From the NCBI RefSeq assembly GCF_900114095.1, contig NZ_FORV01000009.1, positions 165,817-229,816 on the forward strand: 64,000 nucleotides of DNA. The letters are read 5' to 3'. Below are positions 27,164 through 36,639 of this stretch, piece after piece. Each line of letters opens with the position of its first letter. The first letter of the stretch is position 1. The notes below the pieces were generated by a model. That model searched no databases. It was not told where the DNA came from and worked only from the letters and a program-made list of their open reading frames with translations. The stretch comes from Sphingomonas sp. NFR04 (GTDB lineage Bacteria > Pseudomonadota > Alphaproteobacteria > Sphingomonadales > Sphingomonadaceae). A program made the translations under genes and the position numbers.

Positions 27164-27753
27164 TGAGCGAAGCGATGACCCCCAAGGAGCGCACGCGCGC
27201 CCGCATCCTCGACGAGGCGGCGAAGGCGATGCGCGAAAAAGGCGCCGACGGCATCGGCGTCGCCGCGCTGATGAAGCGGGCAGGCCTGACGCATGGCGGG
27301 TTCTACGCTCATTTCGAGAATCGCGACGATCTGGTGGCGCATGCCGTCGACCGGATGTTCCAAGACAGCGCGTTCGTGCTGCAGCGTCATCTCGGCGGGA
27401 ATGCGGCGGCCAAGGGCCTGTCCGAACTCATCGACTATTATCTGTCCGAAGACACGCGGAGGCGCACCGACGGCGGCTGCCCGCTGCCCAGCCTGGGTGG
27501 CGAAGCATGCCGGATGCCCGCCGCAGCGCGCGCGCGCTTTGCCGACGGCATCACCGCGTTCCGTGCAGCCTTGGCCAAGGCGCTCACCGCGTTCGGTGCA
27601 CCGGACCCGGAGGCGTTGGCAGCCTCGGTCCTGGCCGAGATGGTCGGCGCGATGACGCTGGCTCGTGCCCTTGATGACGATGCCGCAAAGGATGCGTTGC
27701 ATGCATCGAGGGCGCAATTGAAGCGCCGGATTGGCCTGCCCACTCCCTCCTGA
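27163..27753 (+). CDS. TetR-family transcriptional regulator
   Basis: A 196-residue regulator. The N-terminal helix-turn-helix is 'RARILDEAAKAMREKGADGIGVAALMKRAGLTHGGFYAHFENRDDLV'; the remaining helices form a ligand-binding domain with Cys residues in 'GGCPLPSLGGEACRMPAAARARF', typical of the TetR subgroup linked to electrophile or efflux regulation. The ATG overlaps the preceding stop (TGATG), so it is translationally coupled to the pump genes and probably autoregulated through the twin operators at 24072-24108. Confidence 0.92.
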   Translation: MSEAMTPKERTRARILDEAAKAMREKGADGIGVAALMKRAGLTHGGFYAHFENRDDLVAHAVDRMFQDSAFVLQRHLGGNAAAKGLSELIDYYLSEDTRRRTDGGCPLPSLGGEACRMPAAARARFADGITAFRAALAKALTAFGAPDPEALAASVLAEMVGAMTLARALDDDAAKDALHASRAQLKRRIGLPTPS

Positions 27754-27997
27754 CGAGATGCGACAGATCGTTGGGAAAGCGGTTGCAGCCCGGGGCGCCG
27801 CTCTCCGGCGGAGGGACACCGGGCAACCTGAAGGGGCTGGTATCGGACGCTAATGGTCCGGTGTCGCCTCTCCACCCTGCTCGTCAAGGCGGGATCACCC
27901 GCAAGCGCGGTGGGTGCAGGCCGAGGGTGCCGATGCGTGCCGCTCTCGCTCCACGCGTTGTTACAAAGGGGCGGGTTAGCTGCTATGGCACCGTTCG

Positions 27998-28333
27998 ATG
28001 CACCGGCTGTCCGCCCTGTTCCTCTGTCTCCTGCTTGCGCTGTCGCTCGGGCTGGGATCGGTCGCGCACGCGACCGAGGGCGTCGCGTGCGTCGATGGCA
28101 CCGAGGCCAGCGCGCTCGAACACAGCGATGGGGACGCTGACCAGGTGCAGGGAGACGGTGACAAGGCCTACCCGCATCATCATGGCGGCTGTCATGGGCA
28201 CCATATCGGCATTCCATTCATGGCCGATGCCGGCGCACCTTTAGGCAGGCTGCACATGGCGCCCCTGGCATGGAGCCATGACCCGATGGCGCCTGTGCCG
28301 TCCGACCCGGCACTACGGCCTCCACAAGCCTGA
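27998..28333 (+). CDS. Small His-rich periplasmic protein, metal operon leader gene
   Basis: A 111-residue protein with a clear signal peptide ('LSALFLCLLLALSLGLGSVAHA') and a His-rich patch 'YPHHHGGCHGHH', then a proline-rich tail. It has no named family that I recognise; similar His-rich small proteins precede czc/cnr-type operons and may buffer or deliver metal in the periplasm. It stands 68 bases before the CzcC-like gene on the same strand. No good ribosome site is visible upstream of the ATG, so the start is uncertain. Confidence 0.68.
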   Translation: MHRLSALFLCLLLALSLGLGSVAHATEGVACVDGTEASALEHSDGDADQVQGDGDKAYPHHHGGCHGHHIGIPFMADAGAPLGRLHMAPLAWSHDPMAPVPSDPALRPPQA

Positions 28334-28401
28334 CGAACGCCTAGCGCCGCCGGGACCCCTCCCCGTGCGGGTTCTTGCCGTTCGTCAGGAGTATGTTTCC
28401 C

Positions 28402-29667
28402 ATGCACCGTTTCATCGCGGCCCTTCTTGCCGTGGCGTCGTGCGCGTCGATCGCGCAGGCGCAGTCGTCCGTCCCGACATCAACCAATCCACCACTCACG
28501 CTCGAGCAGGCGTTGACCCTTGCCGGTGCGACCGCCCCCAGCATCGAAGCGGCGACAGCGGGCATTCGCGCGGCCGAGGCAAGTCGTACTGTCGCGGGCT
28601 ATCGCCCCAACCCCTCTATCGTTGCCGAAATCGAGAACATCGCCGGGAATGGGCAGTATCGCGGCATCCGCAGCGCCGAGACGACGGCAGGCCTTGCCTT
28701 TCCAATCGAGCTGGGTGGCAAGCGTTCGGCGCGCATCGCCGTCGCCAATGCCGTGACCGACCGGGCGCGGATCGACACGGCGCTGGCCGAGGCCGATCTG
28801 CGGCTTGCCATCACCCGACTCTACATCGAGGCGGCAGCGGCCGAGCGCCGATTCGTGACGGCGCGAGAGCAGGCCGCAACAGCCGGCGAAGCGGTACGCG
28901 CGGCCGGCATAAGGGTGCAGGCGGGACGTGCCTCGCCGCTGGAGCAGCAGCGCGCGGACGTGCTGCGCATCAACGCGGAAGCAGCCGTTGCGCGGGCCCA
29001 GCGCCTCGCCGAGGTTTCGCGCGCCAATCTCGCGCGGCGCATCGGGCGGCCCATAACCGGATCGCTCGACCTTGCCTGGTACGATCGCGTGGAGGGCTAT
29101 GGTCCGGCCCGGCCGATTGAGCCGGCCGGCACGCTCGCGCTGGCAGCGGCGCGCGCGGACGTGACCACGGCCGAGGCACAGGTGCGGCTCGCCCGCTCCC
29201 AGCGGGTTCCCGACGTGACGCTCAGCGCCAGCGCGCGTCGGCTTGAGGCCACCAACGACGTGGCTGCGGTGTTCGGTGTTTCAGTGCCCTTTCCGCTGTT
29301 CAACAACGGCAAGGCTGCCATCTCGCAGGCGCGCGCCCGGAGCGATCAGGCCCAGGCCCTGCGCCGAGCCGCCGAGCTGGACAGCGCACAGGCGATTGCC
29401 AGCGCCCAGGCTGAGGTAGCGAACGCCGCCACGACCGCGCGCAACGCGAGCGGCCCGGCACTGGCCTCCGCGACGGAGGCCGCTCGCATCGCCCGGATCG
29501 GCTACCGCGAGGGCAAGTTCGGCCAACTCGACCTGCTCGATGCCGAGCGCACCCTTTCCGAGACGCGCACCGCCGCGATCGACGCGCTCGCCACCTATCA
29601 CGACGCCAAGGCACGCCTGGACCGGCTCGTCGCCGCGGCGCCCTCGTCCGAGGACAATGATCAATGA
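28402..29667 (+). CDS. czcC: CzcC-like outer-membrane factor (TolC family)
   Basis: A 421-residue TolC-family outer-membrane channel of the heavy-metal efflux type. Signal peptide 'MHRFIAALLAVASCASIAQA' precedes 'LTLEQALTLAGATAPSIEAA', the standard opening of CzcC homologues. The C-terminal half repeats the coiled helices ('GKFGQLDLLDAERTLSETR'). AGGAG lies 10 bases before the ATG; an ATG at 28393 is also possible. The stop overlaps the next start (ATGA). The metal is not readable; Co/Zn/Cd is typical for this family. Confidence 0.9.
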   Translation: MHRFIAALLAVASCASIAQAQSSVPTSTNPPLTLEQALTLAGATAPSIEAATAGIRAAEASRTVAGYRPNPSIVAEIENIAGNGQYRGIRSAETTAGLAFPIELGGKRSARIAVANAVTDRARIDTALAEADLRLAITRLYIEAAAAERRFVTAREQAATAGEAVRAAGIRVQAGRASPLEQQRADVLRINAEAAVARAQRLAEVSRANLARRIGRPITGSLDLAWYDRVEGYGPARPIEPAGTLALAAARADVTTAEAQVRLARSQRVPDVTLSASARRLEATNDVAAVFGVSVPFPLFNNGKAAISQARARSDQAQALRRAAELDSAQAIASAQAEVANAATTARNASGPALASATEAARIARIGYREGKFGQLDLLDAERTLSETRTAAIDALATYHDAKARLDRLVAAAPSSEDNDQ

Positions 29668-30824
29668 AGAAGACCATCATGCGCGCGCTTGCGCCCGTGA
29701 CCCTGGCCGCCCTCCTAGCCGGCTGCGGCCGAGGAGCCGGCAGCGAGAAGGCCGGAGCGGAGAAGACCGAAGCGGCCGAAGGCGGCGAAACCAGGCAAGG
29801 CCCGAAGGATATCGTCACGGTTTCCGAGCAGCAGATCGCCGATGCCGGCATCGAGGTGACGCGCCCGACGATGGGCGGGGTTGCCGGTGCGATCGAGTTG
29901 TCGGCGACGATCGAGGGCGATCCGCAGGGCGTGCAGGTGGTGTCGGCTGCCGTGGGTGGCCGGCTCGTTTCCCTGACCCGCAATCTCGGTCAATCGATCG
30001 GGCGTGGCGACCCGCTTGCCATCATCGAGAGCCGGGAAGCGGCTTCCCTCAAGGCGGAAGTGGAGGCCGCCCGCGCGCGCGCCGCGCTCGCGCAATCCAA
30101 CCTGCGCCGCGAACAGCGCCTGTTCGCCGAGCGTGTGTCGCCCGAACAGGATCTGGTCGCCGCCCGAACCGCCGCCGCGGAAGCCGGCATCGCTCTGCGC
30201 CTGGCGCAGCAGCAATTGTCGGCGACCGGAAGCGGCGGCGGATCGCTCAACCGCATCGCGGTACGCTCCCCGATCGCCGGGCAGGTCGTCGCGCGTTCGG
30301 CAACGCTCGGGCAGACGGTCGCGGCCGATGCCGAGCTGTTCCGCGTCGCGAATTTGTCGAAGGTGACGGTAACGACGTCGCTTGTTCCGTCCGATGCAGG
30401 TCGGGTCAGGCCCGGCGCTCGCGTGGAGGTCACGGCTGCCGGTCGCCGTCAGGAGGGTCGCGTCACCTTCGTCTCGCCGGTTCTGGACGAAACCACCCGG
30501 TTGGTGCCGGTGATCGTCAGCCTCGACAATGCCGGTGCCCCATGGCGCATCGGCGAGACGGTCAACCTATCGATCCTTGTTCCGGCGAGCGGCGACCGAA
30601 CCGTCGCAGTGCCATCGGCCGCGGTCCAGATGATCGAGGACAAGCCTTTCGTCTTCGTGCGTACCGCGACCGGTTTCCGCGCCACTCCGGTGACGCTTGG
30701 CCGCACCAACGGCGGTCAGGTCGTCGTCACGTCCGGCCTTGGCGGGCCCGAACGGATCGCCTCCACCAACAGCTTCACGCTCAAGGCCGAACTCGGCAAG
30801 GGTGAGGGTGGGGATGAGGACTGA
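29664..30824 (+). CDS. czcB: CzcB-like RND periplasmic adaptor
   Basis: A 386-residue membrane-fusion lipoprotein. The lipobox is LLAGC at residues about 16-20; lipoyl halves are 'QVVSAAVGGRLVSLTRNLGQ' and 'RSPIAGQVVARSATLGQTV', separated by a helical hairpin, and beta-barrel and proximal domains follow. It links the inner-membrane CzcA pump to the CzcC channel. It is translationally coupled to czcC by a 4-base overlap and ends three bases before czcA. Acidic C-terminus ('GEGGDED'). Confidence 0.92.
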   Translation: MKKTIMRALAPVTLAALLAGCGRGAGSEKAGAEKTEAAEGGETRQGPKDIVTVSEQQIADAGIEVTRPTMGGVAGAIELSATIEGDPQGVQVVSAAVGGRLVSLTRNLGQSIGRGDPLAIIESREAASLKAEVEAARARAALAQSNLRREQRLFAERVSPEQDLVAARTAAAEAGIALRLAQQQLSATGSGGGSLNRIAVRSPIAGQVVARSATLGQTVAADAELFRVANLSKVTVTTSLVPSDAGRVRPGARVEVTAAGRRQEGRVTFVSPVLDETTRLVPVIVSLDNAGAPWRIGETVNLSILVPASGDRTVAVPSAAVQMIEDKPFVFVRTATGFRATPVTLGRTNGGQVVVTSGLGGPERIASTNSFTLKAELGKGEGGDED

Positions 30825-30827
30825 GCC

Positions 30828-33800
30828 ATGATCGGTCGCATCGTCACCCTGTCCGTCGAGAAACGCTGGCTGGTCCTGCTTCTCACGCTCGCCGCGGCGC
30901 TGGTCGGGGCCGGCGCGCTGCGCCAGCTCCCGATCGACGCCGTTCCCGACATCACCAACAACCAGGTGCAGATCAACATCGTCGCGCCCGCCCTCCCCCC
31001 CGATCAGGTCGAGAAGCAGGTCGCGTTCACCGTCGAAACTGCGCTCGCCGGTATCCCCGGCCTTGAATACACGCGCTCGCTCAGCCGCAACGGCTTCGCC
31101 CAAGTCACCGCCGTCTTCACCGAGAAGACCGATATCTACTTTGCCAGGGCGCAGGTCGCAGAGCGGCTGCGGACCGCGGAGGAAGACCTGCCGGAAGGCG
31201 TGAACCCGGAAATGGGGCCGATCGCGACCGGGCTCGGCGATATCTTCATGTGGACCGTCGAATACCGCGAGCTGGACCAGGTAAACCACCGCAACGGCGA
31301 ACCGGGCCTGCAACGTGACGGCAGTTACATCACGCCCGAAGGCGATCACCTCGTCGGCGCGGCCGACAAGGCAACCTATCTGCGCACGGTCCAGGACTGG
31401 ATCGTCACGCCCCAGCTCAAGAGTACCGAAGGGCTGGCGGGGGTCGATTCCCTTGGCGGCTACACCAAGGAGTATCTCGTCGTCCCCGACCTGCAGCGCA
31501 TGGCGGCGATGCGCCTCACGCTTCAGGACCTCGCCACGGCATTGGAGCGCAACAACACCAGCGCAGGGGCGGGCGTCGTCAACCGTAACGGCGAGGGGCT
31601 GGCGGTGCGCGCCGATGGCCGCGTCCGCAATGCCGACGAGCTGGCACGGACGGTCGTCGCAACCCGCGAGGGCGTGCCGATCCTGCTCAACCAGATCGCG
31701 ACCGTGCGCACGGGTCAGGCGCTGCGCATGGGATCGGCATCGGAGAACGGGCATGAGGTGGTGGTCGGCACCGCCGTCATGCGGATCGGCGAGAACAGTC
31801 GCACCGTTTCCACCGGGGTTGCAGAGCGCCTCACACAAATCGGCCGCTCGTTGCCGGTGGATGTCATCGTCAAGCCGGTGCTCAACCGCACCGAACTGGT
31901 GAACGCCACCATCTCGACGGTCGCCCGCAATCTCGCCGAGGGCGCGGTGCTGGTCATCGTCGTCCTGTTCGCGTTGCTCGGGAACTTCCGCGCCGCGCTG
32001 ATCGCCGCTTTCGTGATCCCGATCACCATGCTCCTCACCAGCATCGGCATGCTGAAGGCCGGCGTCTCGGCCAACCTCATGAGCCTTGGCGCGCTCGACT
32101 TCGGCCTGATCGTCGACGGCGCGGTCATCATCGTGGAGAATGCCCTGCGTCGTCTCGCCCAGGCACAGCATGGCCGTGAGGACGCGCTGACCTTGCAACA
32201 GCGGCTCGGTCTGGTTGCTGCGTCCGCGCGCGAGATGATCCGCCCCTCGGTCTATGGGTAGGCGATTATCATCCTCGTCTATGCGCCACTGCTCACCTTC
32301 ACCGGCACCGAGGGCAAGATGTTCGAGCCGATGGCGCTCACCGTCATCATCGCCCTCGTGTTCGCCTTCATCCTGTCGCTGACCTTCGTGCCGGCGGCGA
32401 TCGCCATCGCGCTCAGCAAGCGGGTCGAGGAGAAGGAGAGCTGGGCGGTGACGTTCCTGCGGCAACGCTACGGACCGGGCCTGGACAAGGCGATGCGTCG
32501 CCCCAGCCTCACCATTGGCGTCGCGATCGGCGCGCTGGCCCTTGCCGCGGCCGCCTTCAGCACCTTGGGCCAGGAGTTCTTGCCCCAGCTCGACGAGGGC
32601 AACGTGCTTGTCCAGGCGGTGCGCATCCCGGGCACATCGGTCGATCAGAGCCAAGCGATGCAGTTCCAGGTGGAAAAGGCACTCGCCAAGGCGCCCGAGG
32701 TCCGCTTCGCCTTCTCGCGCACCGGTACGTCGGAGATCGCGTCCGACCCGATGCCAGCGAATGCCACGGACACGTTCGTCATCCTGAAGCCGAAAAGGGA
32801 ATGGCCCGATCCTGGCCTGAGCAAGGAGGAACTGGTGGAGCGGCTGGAGAAGCGTCTCTCCTCGCTGCCCGGCAACACCTATGAAATCACCCAGCCCATC
32901 CAGATGCGATTCAACGAGCTGATCGCGGGCGTGCGGGGCGACATCGCCATCAAGGTGTTCGGCGACGACTTCGGCGAGATGAACGCAACCGCCGAGCGCA
33001 TCGCGGCCATTCTCCGCAAGACCCGGGGCGCGGCCGATGTGAGGGTCGAGCAGACCGCGGGCTTGCCGATGCTCGACATCCGCCCGAACCGCACCGCCAT
33101 GGCCCGGGTTGGGGTGACGGCCGGCGACGTGCAGGACACGGTCGCCGCGGCGATCGGGGGCCGGCAGGCGGGCGTCATCTTCGAGGGCGACCGACGCTTT
33201 CCCGTCGTGATCCGGATGGCCGAGAGCGCGCGATCGAACCCGACGGCAGTCGGTCAGGTGCCGGTGCCGCTCGCGGGCGGTGGCTTCGTGCCGCTATCGA
33301 CCGTGGCGGACATCGCGGTGGTGGACGGGCCGAACCAGATCAGCCGCGAGAACGGCAAGCGGCGTGTCGTGGTACAGGCGAACGTCCGCGACCGCGACGT
33401 GGCGGGCGTGGTTGCCGATGCCCGCGAAGCGATCGACGACCAGGTGAAGCTGCCGGCAGGCACCTATCTGGAATGGGGTGGCCAGTTCGAGAACCTGGCG
33501 TCGGCGCGTGATCGTCTCGCGCTCGTGGTGCCGATCTGTTTCGTCGTCATCCTGCTGCTGCTCTATGGGGCGCTCGGTTCGGTGCGGGACGCGGCTATCG
33601 TCTTTACCGGCGTTCCGCTGGCGCTGGTCGGCGGGGTTCTGGCGCTGGTCCTGCGCGGGATGCCCTTCTCCATTTCCGCGGCAGTCGGCTTCATCGCCTT
33701 GTCCGGTATCGCCGTCCTCAACGGCCTCGTCATGGTGTCGTCCATCCATGACCTGATGCGTGCCGGCATGGATCGCGCGCTGGCGGCTCATCAGGGGGCA

Positions 33801-34010
33801 TTGGCACGGCTCAGGCCAGTCGCGATGACCGCGCTGGTCGCCTCGCTCGGCTTCGTGCCGATGGCGCTGGGGCATGGCGCGGGAGCGGAGGTGCAGAAGC
33901 CGCTCGCGACCGTCGTCATCGGCGGGCTGATCTCCGCGACGTTGCTCACCCTGTTCGTCCTGCCGACGCTCTACGCCCGCTTCGGCCGGCGCGAGCTGCC
34001 GGCTCGATGA
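30828..34010 (+). pseudogene. czcA: CzcA-like RND metal pump with in-frame amber codon
   Basis: A heavy-metal efflux RND transporter of 1060 codons, homologous end to end, but interrupted at codon 478 by TAG (32259-32261). The local sequence reads 'RPSVYG*AIIILVYAPLLTF'; CzcA relatives have Gln at that point (RPSVYGQAIIILVY), so a single C-to-T change turned CAG into TAG. The two halves are in the same frame with no indel. The first half has the N-terminal helix and 'ALDFGLIVDGAVIIVEN' (the proton-relay region of helix 4); the second has the periplasmic and second membrane domain. Unless an amber suppressor acts, the pump is truncated after helix 4-5 and metal efflux by this operon is lost, although czcC and czcB remain intact. 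An independent re-start at Met 32319 would not give a pump. Confidence 0.9.
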
Positions 34011-34058
34011 CGGCGAGCGGCAGTCGCACCTGAAATGGATCGACTGTTGGGGTTCTGA

Positions 34059-34080
34059 CGGTCGGCCGGCCGGCCGACCG
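34059..34080. terminator. 22-bp perfect palindrome after czcA
   Basis: CGGTCGGCCGGCCGGCCGACCG is fully self-complementary, 48 bases downstream of the czcA stop and about 100 bases before the convergent HXXEE gene end. It can form a stable hairpin on either strand but lacks a T-tract. It may act as a bidirectional stop. Confidence 0.4.
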
Positions 34081-34180
34081 CCATTCGCAGACAAAAGCTA
34101 CTGGCCCGACGATACACTGTCATCGCTGTGACCAGCGTGGAATGGCATATCCCGGTCGGTTGCTGCCTAGGCCAAGAGCA

Positions 34181-34918
34181 TCATCGCTGGCGGAGGCCCA
34201 TTTTCTCTGCCGCAAAGGTCGCGAGGATTAGGACCCCGGCATTGAGGGATTGCAGCACCACAACAACGCCGGGTTCACGCACCACGCCGGTAATCAGTAG
34301 CAGCATCCCGAAGATCAGGATCGCGTGGACCATCACGCCGATGCCAACAACGGCCGCCAGTTCCCGCTTGGCCAGCGCCCCCGTCCCGATCAGCGTCCAT
34401 CCGGCCAGCGGCAGAAAGATGAGGATCGCGGTTAGCAGGCCAGGATTGTACTGCCCCCCTGAAACCAGCGCCCGCCCGACATGCGCCGCCAGGTTGACCA
34501 CAATCACGCTGTAGATCGCGAGCCCCATGAAGCGGTATCGCCGGCTCATCCAGGCGCCCAGCGGAGCGGCAAGCCAGAACATGGGAATGTTGACGGCGGT
34601 GAACACCTCACCAGGCACGGGGCATTGTGGATAGAGCGCGGCATAGCCGAACATGCCGCAGAACGCCTTCGGGAAGGCGTAGGCCTGGCCGTGGAAGTCG
34701 AACCCATATTCTTCGACGTTGTGGATCAGATAGGCTGCCACACCGGCCCATGAAAGCCAGCTGAGGTCACGCCAGCGCGGGATCCGCAAATCGGCGCGCA
34801 AGCTATCCATGCTCAGCAGGACAAGCAGGACCGCGGCGGCGACCAAGCCTATCCATGGGAACCATGTGTCGAGCACCAATATGCGCTCTGCCGCCATAGA
34901 GGAACCTGACAGCGGCAT
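34181..34918 (-). CDS. HXXEE domain-containing membrane protein
   Basis: A 245-residue integral membrane protein with about seven hydrophobic segments. The family signature H-x-x-E-E appears in 'AAYLIHNVEEYGFDFHG', and conserved polar residues recur inside later helices ('NLAAHVGRAL'). The family's function is unknown; the conserved His and Glu residues in membrane helices suggest metal binding or an enzymatic site. The start is the ATG at 34918 with GAGG six bases upstream; a TTG at 34930 is an in-frame alternative. It is convergent with the czc operon and stands alone. Confidence 0.85.
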   Translation of the reverse strand: MPLSGSSMAAERILVLDTWFPWIGLVAAAVLLVLLSMDSLRADLRIPRWRDLSWLSWAGVAAYLIHNVEEYGFDFHGQAYAFPKAFCGMFGYAALYPQCPVPGEVFTAVNIPMFWLAAPLGAWMSRRYRFMGLAIYSVIVVNLAAHVGRALVSGGQYNPGLLTAILIFLPLAGWTLIGTGALAKRELAAVVGIGVMVHAILIFGMLLLITGVVREPGVVVVLQSLNAGVLILATFAAEKMGLRQR

Positions 34919-35118
34919 ACCAAGCCTCAAAGGCTAGATATGCCTCGGACAACGTGCAAGAACAGGGGCGATATCTATGCCCATGTCGGGTCCAATTTGG
35001 CTTAACCGCGCGCGCTCGGCAATAGGTGGCATCTTTTGCGGTATCGTCGGACGGGATGCGCAGTACTCCATCCAGCTTGTCGGGATGGCTTGGGTCTTGG
35101 GCAGTCCATTCCGCGCTT

Positions 35119-36600
35119 CTAGGCGGGCGATAGCGCCGGCAAAGCTTCCGCCGCTCGCGCGATGTTCGCTCTCAACGCCGTCAGTTGGCGTAGATTCTCT
35201 TGGGCCTCGATCCCTTCGATCAAGGGGTTATGATCACCGGGCCGCTCTCCTTGGCCATCGAGCACCGCGAACCAGCTCGCGTCACGGAACAGCTCATCGC
35301 TGGACAAGACGATCCGGCCTGAGCTCCGGAAATGGGCAAGGCGTTCGGTGAGCGTGTCGGGGATCGCCATCGACTGCCGCTCGCGCCACATCGGCTCCTC
35401 CCGCCCCGCCGTCGCATGATAATGGAGGATCAGGAAGTCGCGTATATCAAGCATCTCCTGCCCGAACACGCGGTTGAATTGCCGTGCCAGCAGGGGCGAA
35501 CAGTCGGCTGCCGGAAAGAGCGACAGCAGCTTGGCGAGGCCGCTCTGGATCAAATGGATGCTGGTTGATTCGAGCGGCTCGAGAAATCCGCTCGACAGGC
35601 CGATCGCCACCACATTGGCACGCCATGCCTCGCGCCGCATGCCTGGCGTGAAGCGGATCAGGCGCGGATCGGCAAGCGGCGGTCCCTCCATCGCAGCCAG
35701 CAGCGAGGCGCGCGCCGCTGCCTCGTCCTGGAAGCGGCTGGCGAAGACATAGCCATTGCCGACCCGGTGCTGGAGCGGAATGCGCCAGCGCCACCCTGCC
35801 TCGGCCGCCGTCGCGCGGGTGAACGGGGTGAGATGCGTTTCCGCGGCGCTCGGCGCCGCCCATGCGCGGTCGCAGGGCAGCCAGTGCGACCAGATGTCAT
35901 AGCCGACGCCCAGCGTCTCCCCGATCAGCAAGCCGCGCAGCCCCGAACAGTCGAGGAAGAGATCGCCCTCGACGACGCGCCCGTCGTCCAGCGTCAGCGA
36001 CCGGACGAAACCGCCTTCGCCGTCCTGCTGGACTGAACCGACCATGCCCTCCACCCGGGTCACGCCTGCCCGCTCTGCCAGCCCGCGCAGGTAGCGTGCG
36101 TACAGGCCTGCGTCGAAGTGATAGGCATAACCCAAGGTTGACAGGAGCGAGCGGCGATCGGGCACCGGCCGGGCGAAGCGGCCCGAGCGCGCTGCCTGCG
36201 CCGTCAGCGAATAAACCTCGGTCGGCGCTGTATCGCCGTCCATACGTCCACGGATGAGGCGGTGGAGAAACATCGTGCCGTCGCCCGGCGGCCCAAATGT
36301 GCCGAAGGGGTGGAAATATCGGCTCCCCTCGCCGTTCCAGCCGACGAACTCGATGCCGAGCTTCACCGTCGCCTTGGTCTCAGCCATGAACTGGCGCTCG
36401 TCCAGGCCGATGATCTGGTTGAACCAGTGGATGGTGGGGATGGTCGCCTCGCCCACCCCGATCGTTCCGATCGCGTCGGATTCGACCAGCGTGATGGCGA
36501 CGCGTTGCCCCGCCAGCGCGCGCGACAGGGCGGCCGCGCTCATCCAGCCCGCCGTTCCGCCACCCAGTATCACGATCCGGCGAATGCGATTGTCGGTCAT
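35119..36600 (-). CDS. Tryptophan 7-halogenase family flavoprotein (second copy)
   Basis: A 493-residue paralogue of the protein at 2.9-4.5 kb with the same motifs: GGGTAGWM FAD loop, 'ATVKLGIEFVGW' (halogenase Lys), 'GWRWRIPLQHRVGNG' (WxWxIP) and 'FLEPLESTSIHLI'. The ATG follows GGAG by eight bases; an in-frame ATG 24 bases upstream is less likely. It is the last gene of the sigma/FecR/TonB-receptor/glycosidase operon, 39 bases after the glycosidase-like gene. Its place in an uptake operon argues for modification of the imported ligand rather than secondary-metabolite chlorination. The true reaction is unknown. Confidence 0.88.
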   Translation of the reverse strand: MTDNRIRRIVILGGGTAGWMSAAALSRALAGQRVAITLVESDAIGTIGVGEATIPTIHWFNQIIGLDERQFMAETKATVKLGIEFVGWNGEGSRYFHPFGTFGPPGDGTMFLHRLIRGRMDGDTAPTEVYSLTAQAARSGRFARPVPDRRSLLSTLGYAYHFDAGLYARYLRGLAERAGVTRVEGMVGSVQQDGEGGFVRSLTLDDGRVVEGDLFLDCSGLRGLLIGETLGVGYDIWSHWLPCDRAWAAPSAAETHLTPFTRATAAEAGWRWRIPLQHRVGNGYVFASRFQDEAAARASLLAAMEGPPLADPRLIRFTPGMRREAWRANVVAIGLSSGFLEPLESTSIHLIQSGLAKLLSLFPAADCSPLLARQFNRVFGQEMLDIRDFLILHYHATAGREEPMWRERQSMAIPDTLTERLAHFRSSGRIVLSSDELFRDASWFAVLDGQGERPGDHNPLIEGIEAQENLRQLTALRANIARAAEALPALSPA

Positions 36601-36639
36601 AGCGCTCCGTCTAGCCACTCTCACGCGTGCCCGCGAGCG

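Noticed and set aside
32259..32261. Amber codon as programmed recoding (pyrrolysine-like)
   Set aside because: No pyl-type genes or context in the window, and relatives use Gln at the position; nonsense mutation or error is simpler.
30567..32654. 695-codon minus-strand frame opposite czcA
   Set aside because: Shadow frame; the plus strand carries the RND motifs on both sides of the amber codon.
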